The translations under genes were made by a program, and so were the position numbers. From the NCBI GenBank assembly GCA_038380435.1, contig JAWZYU010000009.1, positions 68,973,901 to 69,037,900 on the forward strand: a stretch of DNA of 64,000 nucleotides. The letters run 5' to 3'. This stretch comes from Ryuthela nishihirai. Lineage: Eukaryota; Arthropoda; Arachnida; Araneae; Heptathelidae. Positions 44,481 through 55,599 of this stretch are shown one piece after another. Position 1 is the stretch's first letter. Each line of letters opens with the position of its first letter. The notes under the pieces were generated by a model. That model was not told the origin of the DNA. It saw nothing but the letters and a program-made list of their open reading frames with translations, and did not search any database.

Positions 44481-46972
44481 TATGTAACCAAACTCACTTC
44501 TCTGAATATGTTTAACATTTAAATCTCTAACATATGTTAATTTATGCGATTCCCTAAGTGCCATTCAAGGGCGAATTGAAGGTAATACTCCTATTAACTC
44601 TTTATTGGGTTTCAATCATTTGCACAAGTGGGAAAATTAAGAAGTCATTAGTAAAATTTGTTTGGTCAGCAGTGGATACTCAAATGTTGCGAGAAACCAT
44701 CGTCAAGAATTCGCCTTCTTACGAGTGTAAGAGATGGAATAAAATGCGATGCATTGTGGGCAGATGGCAACGATGATAGCACCAGCAAAGAGAGAGTAGT
44801 GTAGGAGGAAGTGAAGAAGGTGTTTGCGGAAATTATTGACTTGGTAATGCTACATTCACAACGATTTGCATAAATTTCTCCTCAGGCCACTGAAGTCTGA
44901 CAGGAAACTTGTCAGATAAGAAGTACAAAGCGGACGAGACACCAGCACAAAAACAAGGCAAACATTCGTGTCGTCTTGGGGTTTAAATCCAGGAATTTTT
45001 GCATCGTAACAAAGCTTGTCTGTTGAGACTGTCTTGAAATAATTATTAACTTGTCAAACATTTTTTGTACTTGCAATAAAAGTGTAGTATGCATAATGAT
45101 AATTACCATGATGTAAGTATTTCAAAAATAGCAAAATCCTTCTATAAAAAAATAAATTCACACTCAAACTTCAATTTAAACCTCTTTCGACAACCAATTT
45201 CTGTTTATAGAAAAAAAATGTCCTTTTTAATGGGCTTCATTCATGACAAAGCTATAAGAACATCTTTAAAAAAATAATATTTCATTGAAATTCAGCATAT
45301 GCATTTTAATGTAAAAAAAACTTTCAATAATTTTCAAAATTCTGAAATCTCAGAAAGCAGTAAAAAGGAACATAAAAGAAAAAGAATTATAATTTATATG
45401 CACCTTGCCATGATAAACACATCAAAATTAATGACACCTGAGAAATGTAGCAATATACTTCATGTTGGATGTCAGCTCACAATTATCTTCAGTATTATTG
45501 CATATAATTTCTATTATATCCATAGATGGCACCAAATTATAGTCCCTTCCTGTAAACTAAAGACTACTCTACTATTTGTAAACATTGCAACCATGGACAC
45601 CTCTTCCTGTGTTAAAAAAATTATTTAAAAAAAATGTATGTTATAATATAGGCAAGGTATGAAGAGGTTAGCTGTTGTTTGGGATTCCAGGAAGAAAAGC
45701 AAGTTTAAAAAACAGCACATGTTTTTACTCAAATTAAACATTAAAAATAGCTACTCATGAATCGTAATCAAGTTAACTCACAAATAAAGAGCGCAAACTA
45801 TATACCAAAAAACCGGAAATAATACTTTTAAAGCATGATCAGTATCTTTGGACACCAAATGTCAACTAAACAAGTTTTTAGATCTTGACATGTTTGGATG
45901 ACTCTAGAGTCATCCAAACATGCCAAGACATCCAAACATCCCTTTGGTGAAAAAGGCCTAATTAAAATCCTTTTACAATGTCATAAGTTGAAACGAGTGC
46001 AGCCAATTGTTGAAGAACCAGATTGTGCAAAACGGCCTTTTTCTTGTCCAGATACCGTTGTTTAATGCCAATTATGAGCATTTTTAGCGATTGTTTTGAA
46101 AATTGCTAATATAATAATGATTTCATGCTGAACACTTGGTGAAATTCATTTGATTAAATTACATGGGACAATCTCAGCCAATAGAAAAGCTTTTTTAATT
46201 GTCAGTAGCATGTTGAGTGGCAGTTGGGGAGGCTACGAGACTGCGCAGTTGACTCTTCCACAGATTATGGATCAGATATCATGGGTAATTAATGATTGAT
46301 CTCTTATTCAATATATGAACCACGAGAACCACTATAATCATAATCCATTCATACTTCATTCATACTCCATTCACAATCATACCTCTTCTCTTAATTTTCA
46401 TCACAGAAATGAACATTTGCAGCTGATCCAATTACAGAGTAAGTCATCTTTTCAATGTGACAAGTTTCACTAAAGTGGTTCATTCTGTGGTTCAGGACAT
46501 ATCTGACGCAGCATCAATGCAAAAGCAGACTGCCAAAGAGACAACTTAAAAGTATTTATTAAGAATAAATATTCATTTCTTCAGAGCTAATAGAAGCAAA
46601 CCCCGTTTAACGCTGGAGATGTTTTCCGGAGAGGCCTCTTTAATCGGGGTTAGTTTATTATTTGCTTGATTTTTGCTTGTCTTATTGGTCATTTTGATTT
46701 TTTTCCTCTGTATTGTAATGCATGTTTCATTTTCAGCTTTAGCAATTTTAATTCACAGTTTTTATCAAAAAAATACATAAATAATTGCATAAATGTGTAC
46801 ATATATGCACAATTATTAATTTTTACAATTCATTTCTTAATGAGGAAAAAATCCAGCCTGGTTTGCTTTGTAACCACTGTTGCTAATCATGTAAGCAATT
46901 AATTAGATTTTTAGTTTTTAAGGTTTTCATATCAAAAAATGATCTTCACCAATGCAATCACAGTAATCTTTG
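44481..46972. other. unassigned AT-rich sequence with a long palindrome
   Basis: No gene recognised; the 109-codon frame at 45299-45628 is Lys/Asn/Ile-rich and unremarkable. The stretch contains the palindrome listed separately at 45884-45927. An inverted pair AAACCCCGTTTAA / TTAATCGGGGTTA at about 46600-46650 may be the remnant of element ends, but I could not delimit it. Confidence 0.45.
45884..45927. repeat. 44-bp palindrome, perfect over 34 bp
   Basis: The core CATGTTTGGATGACTC is directly followed by its complete inverse, centred on CTAG, giving a spacer-free perfect palindrome at 45889-45922. With one mismatch it extends to 45884-45927. Outside it, CACCAAA (about 45854) and TTTGGTG (about 45943) are also inverted, so the whole may be a foldback element of roughly 100 bp. 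Confidence 0.88.
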
Positions 46973-47243
46973 TTAATCCCCACCCTGTCTTCGATGAGAA
47001 AGTGTATAGCCGATAGTCTTCGAAAAGGTCGCCGTCCATGAGATGGAACATTAAACCATGGTCTATATAAAGGACAGCACACCTTATACAAAGAACACTT
47101 TGACGGGGCTTCCCATCTGTCTTCTAGCAACTGTATAAAGTGTATCTCTTTCCCAAACCTCCTCTAAGCCCTTGAGTCTTTGTAACCTGATCGTTTAGCT
47201 CAATGTGTGCAATATAGTGCCTGCTCAGGGACAGAATAATTCC
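46973..47243 (+). mobile_element. tRNA-headed SINE, headless diverged copy
   Basis: Blocks in family order: CCCCACCCTGTCTTCGATGAG, CGCCGTCCATGAGATGGAAC, ATTAAACCATGG, ACAAAGAACACTTTGACGGG, CTCTAAGCCCTTGAG and a decayed TGCTCAGGGACAGAATAA end. The tRNA-like head is absent. Confidence 0.78.
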
Positions 47244-48367
47244 ATACAAGTATTTGCACCTTCCTCGCTCTAGAGCATTTGTTAGAGATTAAGCATTTCG
47301 GCTTTCACTGTCGTGGTACTATAGTTTCTTTCTTTTTCCTTCTGTCATCTCATCTCGCAAATGCTGCACCAACAAACACTCTCTCGGATATCAAATGCAT
47401 TGTTTAATCCCCATTCAACTGAAAACGAGATTTACTCCTGAGATTATTCTTCGATTCTATTCCGGTCATTCAATTCAGTCAGCCAACCTTGGGAGTTTGA
47501 TACCATTCACCGTGGAAATGTTAACGTTCCTGTCGAGTATTTTTTTTCACACTCTGTGAATCACAAAACTTAGAAATACAGGAGCTCTTCGTAGAATTAC
47601 TAATTCTGTGAATCAGTCGTTTCTCAGTATATCGAATCGACTAAAAGGGATTTCGCACCTTTCTTATCACTCACAATAGAGCCTTCGCCTTATCGTTTCT
47701 CTGCGAGCTGTTGTGCTGCCTCTCTACAATTGCATTCATTTCTACCGCTGCACAATTTTGTCGCTTTGCACTCTCCTCACCTCTTATTTCGTTCGGTACC
47801 CAGGAATAGAGTTCTTCGTCTTTCATTTCAATTTGTCGTTTTTTTTTCCCACTTATATCTTTATCTCCTTTCTCTCCGAATCTGTTAGCATTTAATAATT
47901 TTATGACTTCTTCCTTCTCATTCCCCTTTCATTTAAAACTTTGCATAGGCATTTGTCGATCGTACCTATTCTGGAATCTTCCGAGGTTTCAAGCTTCCAA
48001 TTGCTAGCAGAATTCTTCGAAATATGAATTACAGATGCCGTGGACCGCATGCCAAATTCTTCCACTGTATAAATTCCGTATTCAAAATGTACATAAAATT
48101 ACGTATCGGCAGATAGCTACAATGACATACTTTTAAATTTTATGCATAATAAAAAGCAAACCACAATTTTCTAGAAAATACCACATCTCCAAATCAGTAC
48201 TCAAGAATGCTTTACATTTATAAATCAGTATGATTTCTTAACTGTGGGTGAGACGTTACATAAATCGTTTTTTAATGGTAAAGCGTAGTTTATTCCCCAT
48301 TGTCTAGAGGGAAATGATTCTTTCCAATGACGCCATCTTCCATTGGAAACGATGTAGTCGATAGAAA
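47244..48367. other. unassigned sequence, pyrimidine-rich in the middle
   Basis: A T/C-rich stretch (about 47320-47940) gives short hydrophobic frames but nothing recognisable. Confidence 0.45.
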
Positions 48368-48497
48368 TACACTGTCTGGCCAAAAAATTAGACATTTTGA
48401 ACTATTCATCATAATTGAAATGGAAATATCAGAAAAGGAAAGGATCATATGCCACTATCATGTGATCTCTGAGAACAAATACGAATAGCACAACCAG

Positions 48498-48885
48498 TGG
48501 GTTGGCTTGTTTTACCTCTGAGTGGCACTTTTTTGCACCAAATGGGCTAAATGACCAGGTCACAAGAACCCCAAGGATTCAGAGAAATTTGAAAGCTGCA
48601 GGGAAGAGGGGACCCATTGGACAACTGTTAGGAGACAAATGGTAGCCTTTCGTCAAGGTCATCCAGCGTGTTCTTTAAGATGGACAGGGTATGGCTCTCC
48701 CACACATGCATTTATGATTTAACGTCCCATACGACAGACGGCGGTCTTTCCAAGCCCATCGGTGTCCCTTACTGACCGCGGGCAGGGTGGGGAGCTTTGC
48801 GGAGATAAATCTCAACGGTAACCCAGCTGGGCTCGAACCTGGGAACTGCAGATTATGAGCCTGGCTCGTGGCTGACCGCCCCACA
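48498..48885 (-). mobile_element. tRNA-headed SINE inside Tc1, copy 1
   Basis: A full reverse copy from GGTTGGCTTGTTTTACCTCTGAG to GGGCTCGAACCTGGGAACTG and a decayed head (GGCTCGTGGCTGACCGCCCC). A short extra GAAAGCTGCAGGGAAG sits near 48590. The 75-codon reverse frame at 48675-48902 lies in it. Confidence 0.9.
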
Positions 48886-49044
48886 CAGCTGGTGGCAAAC
48901 ACCAGACTACGAGATGGAAATGATATATGATATAACCAATTTCTTAAAAAAAGTATTATTGTTGATATTCAATCTCTTCTTGCAGCCACAGAATAAAACC
49001 ACAGTAACTTAACTACGGAAATCACGGGATATTCAAGTCTATTA

Positions 49045-49429
49045 TCGGGGGACGGTATCGCAATCGGAAGAGCACCAGGCTTGCAATCTGCAGCTTTCAT
49101 GTTCGAATCCAAACAGCGTCTTTATTCAGATTTATCTCTGTTAACACCCACCCTGCCGTCGGTGAAAAAGGGAACATTGTCGGGTTTGGAAAAGCCGTCG
49201 TCAGAAGGATGTGAGACCATGACTGTGTGTGCAGGAGAAACATACCCTGTACAAGTTAAAGAACACACTGGATGGCCTTGACATAAGGCAACCATCTGTG
49301 TCCTAACAGTTGTTCAATAAGTCCCCTTCCCCTAACCTTCTCTGAGCTCTTGGAGTCCATGTGATCTGACAATGTAGCCCATTTTGCATAAAAAGTACCG
49401 CTCAGAGGTAAGACAACCCAACCGAAGGT
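49045..49429 (+). mobile_element. tRNA-headed SINE inside Tc1, copy 2
   Basis: A forward copy with a decayed head (GGTATCGCAATCGGAAGAGC, CATGTTCGAATCC), body GGTTTGGAAAAGCCGTCGTC, AAAGAACACACTGGATGGCC and the 3' end ACCGCTCAGAGGTAAGACAA. Confidence 0.88.
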
Positions 49430-49574
49430 TACGATCTTTAAAGGGTAACAAAAATGCTTTGAACACATACTGAGAAATCAACCCTTGTCAAGTGGAACAA
49501 AGAGAACTCAGATATTTGTAGTTCGGTGTTCGGTATCTTATTCGGAAAACTTTAACATTAGCCAGATAATCGGA

Positions 49575-50465
49575 AGCGAGGTTTTAGTGGTGTCATGAGA
49601 AGCGTTAATGGACTGTAAAGAACTGGAATTCTGTTTTGTCGCCAGATGAATAGCAATATAAGTTCTTTTGTACAGAGAGCAGTGCTAGAATGTAACGCCA
49701 ATCATCTGTACAAACTACTGGAGGGTCATTAATCGTGTGAGAAGTTATCATAGGGCATGGATTGCATCCACTAATACATCTGAAGGATCGATAAAATGTT
49801 TTAGCATACTTAAGCAACATATCCAATCACGTACATCTTGCTACACTTAATTCTTCCTTGATGATTTGTGTTGTTTTACCTATGCGCGGTACATTTTTTT
49901 TGCACAAAATGAGCTAAATGTCTAAGTCACAAAGACCCAAGTGTTCAGAGAAAGTTGGGGAGAGTTACCCACTGGACAGCTGTTAGGAGATAGATAGAAG
50001 TCTAAGGCCATCTATCATGTTCTTTTACGGTCACAGGGTATGGCCCTCCTGCAGAAGAAGCGGCGGTTGAATGTCCCATACAATGAACGATAGACTCTCG
50101 TAGTCCACTGGTGTTCCCTTTCTCTCCAAGGACAGAGAAGGAATTAGGGGAGAAAATCTAAATGCAGGCCAGACTTAGAAACAGCACATTACGATTCTGG
50201 TATCCTACCTATTGAGGCAAGATCCCCATCCCATTCCATCTCACCTAGAGTAAGTATTGCCCTAAGTGAGACAAGACTTACTGCGTGCCCTTTTTTCCGA
50301 TAGGGTTTCAGGATGTTAATATAGCAGTCCATCATGCGAAATCTGTCTGTGAATGGTTTGATGAACGTGACGGAGAAATAAGTCATCCTCCCTGGCTACC
50401 CCAGTCGCCTGATCTGAACCCCATTGAAAATTTCTGATATGTAATTGAAAGCGGCATTTGCATAC
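49575..50465 (+). pseudogene. Tc1-type transposase remnant in two segments around a SINE
   Basis: Segment one (49575-49855) reads WTVKNWNSVLSPDE (the first catalytic Asp region, normally WSDES) with stops, then TTGGSLIV and IIGHGLHPLI, the usual GGGSVMVWG...G..P stretch. Segment two (50305-50465) reads VHHAKSVCEWFDERDGEISH then PQSPDLNPIENF, the third acidic motif, followed by a stop. The SINE at 49862-50215 sits between them, where the family normally has the second catalytic Asp (DNAPxH). The reading frame is broken many times, so it cannot make transposase. Confidence 0.85.
49862..50215 (-). mobile_element. tRNA-headed SINE inside Tc1, copy 3
   Basis: A reverse copy from TGTTGTTTTACCTATGCGCGG through CATCTATCATGTTCTTTTACGG to TCCCATACAATGAACGATAG and a decayed head ending near GATTCTGGTATCCTACC. 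It is more diverged than copy 1, with several indels. Confidence 0.82.
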
Positions 50466-50786
50466 GCACTACACCCTAAAGAAACAACATGCTGCATTAT
50501 AATAGGAATAGATTCTCATCATATGAATTTCCGTCCAAACACTCATTGAATCTGGGCCACGTCTAATTCAAGTTGTCCTGAAGGCAAATAAGGGTCCTAC
50601 ACGATATTAAGATCAAGTTTCTTTTTTTTTCGGCCACATAGTCTATATTAGACGAAAAGTACCACAAGAGTAGTGTAAAGCTTGTAAAATGTGTTTGCAA
50701 AAAATGATTAAAATTAACTCTCTGTAATGAGATGAAAAATATTTTCAACATATTTTTTCAAACGTATTTTTTCCCTCTCCCACACC

Positions 50787-50931
50787 AGTGGCAGTCCTAG
50801 GAACTACATTTTGGTGGGCAATTCTTAAAAACAGAACTCATTGGAATTGCGCAATGTTTCTCTCCGACTCCTTCTCTTAGCCTTTGGAGGCAGACGTTAA
50901 GACTACAGCCCTCTCCCTTCAGACAGCCACT
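50787..50931. mobile_element. possible short hAT-type MITE
   Basis: The left end CAGTGGCAGTCCTAGGA has the look of hAT termini. GACAGCCACTA near 50921-50931 is its approximate inverse. Flanking CCCACAC and CCACACAC could be a target duplication, but the surrounding CA repeats make that unreliable. Confidence 0.35.
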
Positions 50932-52766
50932 ACCACACACACAAACATTTTTGTAACATAACATAAATAAAACTGACGACATAAGCTTCATTTAAACGTA
51001 GGCCTTTCACAAACTTCTAAATATGGACTGAGATTTCGGATTCTTATTGAACAGATTTAACAAAAAATTTGATCAATTACTTTCAACATAAAGGCCTTTA
51101 ATGTAACTATTAAACTTCTAGAATACTTGTGATGTACTAGTTACCATAAACAATCTAAATTAATATTACTAATTCATGGAAAAGTGCACTCTTGACACCG
51201 ATCAATTAAACTATGATAAATAAGGCACCAATAATATATTTCATAATCTTGTTAGTATTTACTTACTAACCATTGTAAATCGTTATATTTTCTACACCTT
51301 CTAAAAGGATAAATTTCTCTGAATACCATCTAAGAACTCTACGAGAAATGCATAATTGATTCAATAAGTAAGCCAATTCTAGATATCGTATTCATCGTCC
51401 CTTCCAGTATTATCTAATAAATATTTCTTCGAAAAATCTAGTTAGATAGACTGAACGATTTATTAGATTTTTATGCAATAAATTTTGACTCCGATAAGCC
51501 GATTGGCGAGATTCTTTTGTGGTAAGGGCAACTGGGTGAGTAACAAGAGTTTCCATAGTTACGTGCCTTGAAAAGATGATGAAAATCCATGATGTTGCGG
51601 ATCGATGGTCGAGACACATTTTATTATTTCATTTGCAGCGTACGTTGGCGTCTGAAATTACAAGGCCTTGTTGACTGATGAAAACAATAACTCAAAGGGT
51701 TTTCTTCTCTGCATCGCAATATCATTTGAAAGAAAAGTTCAACTGCAAGTATCAAATCAAAATAAGCCAATTTCTCTGAACTTGGGGCAATTGAAAGTCT
51801 CATTATTTTCCGTACATTAAATTACAAGTTGCTCTTTAGAAATATAAAGATATAAGGTGTAAAATTACATTCTTTAACAAAATTCTGAAGATCGTAAAAT
51901 AGGTATTGAACAAGAGACTTTCCTCCGCTTTCTATAATAGACAGAAATGAAAGCACTTTAATTTATTTCTCTTGGCAAATAAATGCTCGAATCTGCAATC
52001 ATTCACGTAGTCATCGTTACTTTTCGCGTTCCTCCCAATATATATTGGATGTTGTGAAAAACAAGATTAAGTTTTTGTGGGGCAAATTATAATAAAATCT
52101 TTTATCAGCGAATAACGTGTCAGAAGTAGAGAAAAAAAATCCACAAGAGTAATATTGGTAGCTAACTGAATACTTCTGAATCTTCCATTTCATTACGATT
52201 TTAAGTGGTAATTGAATTTCGTGTCTATCTTAGAATAGATATTTATTTATATTTCACTATAGAATAAACTTTTCAAAAAAGTCGCTTGCGGTTAGAAACT
52301 CGAAATATAAAAACAGGAATTTCATATGAAAAATGACCTTTAATTTACCTAAAGAAAAATTAAAATATGACGGTAATATTTCAGATCTTAATAATAGTTA
52401 AAATAATTACGACGCTTGGATAATTTAAACAGAAATGTTACATTTTGAAACAACTGTATACGAAACATAAAATCGTTTAAATCGATTTCGTACTTCTTAT
52501 CACCTGCAGTGCATTTGTGCACGATACGTCATGCCAGTGTGTGTAAGCGGTATTAGTTTAAATTTAAAAAAATACTAGATTCTTCATTTTTACATTTGTC
52601 TCAAAAATTTATAAACTTTACAACGTCAGTTATCTGAATAGTAATGTGTGAAAGTGAAAAACAGTTGTTGCTGTAAACACGAGAAATACATGACAATTTA
52701 TTCTTAACGTTTATTTCCTGTTACGTTTATACTGTATTGTCAGCTAATTCTAGTTCTTTAAGGAAG
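50932..52766. other. unassigned AT-rich sequence
   Basis: No gene or clear repeat; only short chance frames. Confidence 0.5.
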
Positions 52767-52767
52767 C

Positions 52768-53142
52768 AGGATGGTGCTTATCTAGTAACGCGACAGGCTC
52801 GTAATCTGTAGTTCCCAAGTTTAAGTCCCACCTGAGCCAGCGTTGAGATTTATCTCCGCACAATACTCCGCCCTGCCATCGGCCACCAGGGGACACCGAT
52901 GGTCTTGGAAAGGCCATCGTTCGTCAGATGGAACGTTAAGCCGTGGCCCCGTGTGCGGGAAGAGCTATACACCGTGCACGTCAAAAAACACGCTGGATGG
53001 CCTTGACGAGAGACTATCATCTGCTTCGCAACAGCTGTCCAGTGGGTCCCCCCAACCTTCTCTGAGCCCTCGGAGTCCTTGTTACCTGGCCATTTAGCTC
53101 ATTGTATACAAAGAACGTGCTGCTCATGGGTAAACCAACCCA
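52768..53142 (+). mobile_element. tRNA-headed SINE, well-preserved copy
   Basis: The first head residues are decayed (GATGGTGCTTATCTAGTAACG), but GGCTCGTAATCTGTAGTTCC, GTTGAGATTTATCTCCGCA, GCCGTGGCCCCGTGTGCGGG and the 3' GCTGCTCATGGGTAAACCAA remain in order. The 84-codon frame at 52843-53097 is the SINE body read through. Confidence 0.92.
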
Positions 53143-53442
53143 ATCTAGTTCTTTAAAGAACTCAGATGCTCATGCAAACAGAAGTATATGTCGAGGGAAC
53201 ACGTAAAATTCACTTTCAGTTGTAATTTTTCAGTTCTCCAAATAAATCGATCATCACGAGTATATGATAACATCCCAATTTAATCGAATAAACAGTACCC
53301 CACTGCAATTGAATGTCATAGGATCGGTATCGTTAGAGGATATTTAAAGATATATATATATATGAAGAAATACCCCATTTCCCTAAGTATGTTTTTCGTT
53401 CTCTTTGAGCCAAAAACATTCTTTTTCAATAACGTAGGAAGG
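53143..53442. other. unassigned AT-rich sequence
   Basis: No feature except a short (TA)n near 53350. Confidence 0.5.
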
Positions 53443-53444
53443 CA

Positions 53445-54073
53445 ATTTATGCCGCATGCGCACTCAGTATTTTCTTAACATCCTGAAAGCGAAAGAACGG
53501 AGAGGAAACTCCAGCATCTTCTTCTACAGTGATCCAGTAAGTAAGTGGCCACCATCAGCTGAAATTATCACGGGTTACCGCTCCATTCGTGTCTTCAGTC
53601 ACGTAGCGAAGTCCGACATGCTGACTGAGCAAAGCAGGCACTATCTCGAAACGCAGCGCTACATTGAACTGCTGCCGCGAATGAACAAAAGCGACGCCAA
53701 CCTCACAACTCCTCCTTGCAGTCACGTGACGGACGCAGTGTCCCGACCTCCGACAGGGTTATCGCAAACAGAAAAAGACCTAAGTCTCAGTTCTACCACC
53801 GGGAGGTGTCGTGGTGGGATCGCGGTCAACGTACCCTTGACACTGCCATTTATCTCAGGTCCTATCGACCTGACTCTCGTCGGCCCGCTTACTGACCTAG
53901 CTCCGCCAGGAACAACTGGGCGTAAGTCGGAACCGTGTCCACAGAAAGTCTTCTGTCACAAGTTGCTTCTTCTTGTTTTCTCTTCAGTGAACACGCAGAC
54001 ATTGCTTAGTTTCGTGTACATCAATAGTTTCGAAACAAAAACGGATTTTTCAGCTTCAAGTACCTGGCCTTAG
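53445..54073 (+). CDS. 205-codon open frame in a GC-rich island, unidentified; possible gene 5' end
   Basis: This is the longest open frame (53456-54073) not explained by a repeat. It lies in an abruptly GC-richer island. At its start, GCATGCGCA (NRF1-like core) abuts CTCAGT (initiator-like) at about 53453-53466, so the DNA could be a TATA-less promoter with a 5' exon. The predicted chain (HYLETQRYIELLPRMNKSDA, PLTLPFISGPIDLTLVGPLT and so on) has no domain I recognise. Donor-like GTAAGT occurs at 53537, 53541 and 53922; a strong acceptor, TTGTTTTCTCTTCAG, ends at 53987. A tiny 66-bp in-frame intron or untranslated exon is therefore as likely as an intact coding frame. A perfect GTCACGTGAC lies near 53721. 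Confidence 0.3.
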
Positions 54074-54366
54074 AGTGGTAATGTTTCAAATAAGAATGGA
54101 TTTCGTGATAATTCAGTTACTTTCTTCAGTGTCTTGGTGTTTTAACACATTGCGTGTTAAGCTGATTTTACTAAGATTTATCTTGGAATCATGAGACTTT
54201 TTCTTCAATTGTCATCATTTCTATCTCTAAATACCATTTTACGTTAATTATTTTATCACTTGTGATGTTAAACCCACTGAAATAAAAATTTCTCTGTCAT
54301 TCAGATATGAATGACCCCAGAAAACCAGCAAATATGGTGTACACTGACTGTAATAGATGTCCTGGT
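54074..54366. other. unassigned AT-rich sequence
   Basis: No recognised feature. Confidence 0.5.
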
Positions 54367-54378
54367 CTGTCACAACTA

Positions 54379-54766
54379 GTGGCGGGGGTGGCTCAGTCGG
54401 TAGCGCGCCAGGCTCGTAATCTGTAGTTCACAGGTTCGAGTCCCAGCTGGGTCAGCGTTGAGATTTATCTCCGCAAAATTCCCCATCCTGCCCACGGTCA
54501 GTAGGGGACACCGATGGGCTTGGAAAGGCCGCCGTCCGTCGGATGGGACGTTAAGCCGTGGCCCCGTGTGCGGGAGAGCCATACCCTCTGCACGTTAAAG
54601 AACACGCTGGATGACCTTGACGGGAGGCTACTATCTGTCACCCAACAGCTGTTCCAGTGGGTCCCCTCCCCCAACCATTTCTGAGCCTTCGGGGTCCATG
54701 TGACCTGGCCATTTAACCCATTGTGTGCAAAAAAGTGCCGCTCAGAGGTAAAACAACCGAACAACC
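54379..54766 (+). mobile_element. tRNA-headed SINE, best complete copy (388 bp), with target duplication
   Basis: The reference copy in this window. The head has GGCTCAGTCGGTAGCGCG (A-box region), CTCGTAATCTG (anticodon arm) and CAGGTTCGAGTCCC (B box). The body runs through GTTGAGATTTATCTCCGCAA, CCGTCCGTCGGATGGGACG and AACACGCTGGATG, and the 3' end is GCCGCTCAGAGGTAAAACAA plus CCGAACAACC. CTGTCACAACTA (54367-54378) and CTGTCATAACTA (54767-54778) are the target duplication with one change. The D-arm and anticodon-arm sequence resembles elongator tRNA-Met, with CGT at the anticodon position instead of CAT. Pol III transcription would start at the head. The mobilising LINE is not identifiable. 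Confidence 0.96.
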
Positions 54767-54778
54767 CTGTCATAACTA

Positions 54779-55148
54779 TGTATGGAATGCATCAATTCTC
54801 AACACAAATAACATTACTTTTTTCATAGGACTATATAAATCATTAGGTTTATAATTTTTATTTCATGAAATAAAGAAGATTTAAACCATTTTAATTTTCT
54901 CATGTATCAATAAAGATATTCTTTTCTTTTCTATCCAAATTGTGTTGCACTAAGGTCCATTTCAATGAACAAACATAAAGAAATGATTAATTTTTATTGG
55001 CTTTCATGTTTCTTTATTCATCAATTAAGTCCAACCAAATATATCAAAAAGTTCCGCAGAGACCACTTTTTTAAACCTGTAGTGGATTTATACATAGTAT
55101 CATTCATGTGAGTATGACATGTCTCCGAAAGAAAACGCATCATATATA
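54779..55148. other. unassigned AT-rich sequence
   Basis: No recognised feature. Confidence 0.5.
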
Positions 55149-55150
55149 TA

Positions 55151-55591
55151 CAGGGTGTCCCTGAATTCATGGCCCAAACGTGAGGGGATGGTAGTACACA
55201 CCGAACCCACCAATATTCGTCACAGAATATGCGGCCGCAAACGCAGTGAGGAGTCGGAAATGAAGGACAGACACAGAGGTTTCCAGAGTGACATTTATTG
55301 GAGATTATTACAACAAATGCTCAAACGTCCGCCCACCAACGTTGATACAGGCGGCACAACGGAGGAGTAGTGATCGGCGTACCTGCTGTAAACACCGGGC
55401 TTGTCTCGCACATCGGCGGCTGAGAATGCTGAGGTTTGGCCAATCCAGCGCTTTTAAGCCATGCCGCCTCGTCTGTGCCCCCTATCGGCACCAAGCTGCG
55501 TTTGTGGCTGCATATTTTATGACGAATATTGGTGGATTCGGTGGGTTCTACCATCCCCTCACGTTTGGGCCATGAATTCAGGGACACCGTG
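55151..55591 (-). mobile_element. 441-bp mariner/IS630-type MITE with long inverted repeats
   Basis: The ends read CAGGGTGTCCCTGAATTCA and the inverse of CACGGTGTCCCTGAATTCA, flanked by TA at 55149-55150 and 55592-55593. The inverted repeats extend roughly 100 bp through GGCCCAAACGTGAGGGGATGG. Near 55310-55360 the minus strand can be read as AACINVGGRTFEH, like the C-terminal RVxxCIxxxGGHFEHL of some arthropod mariner-like transposases. It appears to be a deletion derivative that kept that tail, similar in design to the MITE at 29.8 kb but of another family. Confidence 0.87.
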
Positions 55592-55599
55592 TATATACA

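Larger units (their letters stand above)
48370..50643 (+). mobile_element. Tc1-like transposon interrupted by three SINEs
   Basis: The left end CACTGTCTGGCCAAAAAATT follows TA (48368-48369). The right end, a decayed inverse, reads TTTTTTCGGCCACATAGTC before TA (50644-50645). Three main-family SINEs lie inside, at about 48.50-48.88, 49.05-49.43 and 49.86-50.22 kb. Without them the element is about 1.15 kb, close to a normal Tc1. Transposase remnants between the SINEs are all in plus orientation and in the right order. The ends are related to those of the deleted Tc1 at 30.5 kb. Confidence 0.85.

Noticed and set aside
46590..46655. Possible transposon ends around AAACCCCGTTTAA and TTAATCGGGGTTA
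   Set aside because: The inverted similarity is short, the two parts are only about 30 bp apart, and no target duplication could be found.
54379..54455. Functional tRNA-Met or tRNA-Thr gene
   Set aside because: The head is present in most copies of a dispersed 390-bp repeat with target duplications; it is the SINE promoter, not a gene.
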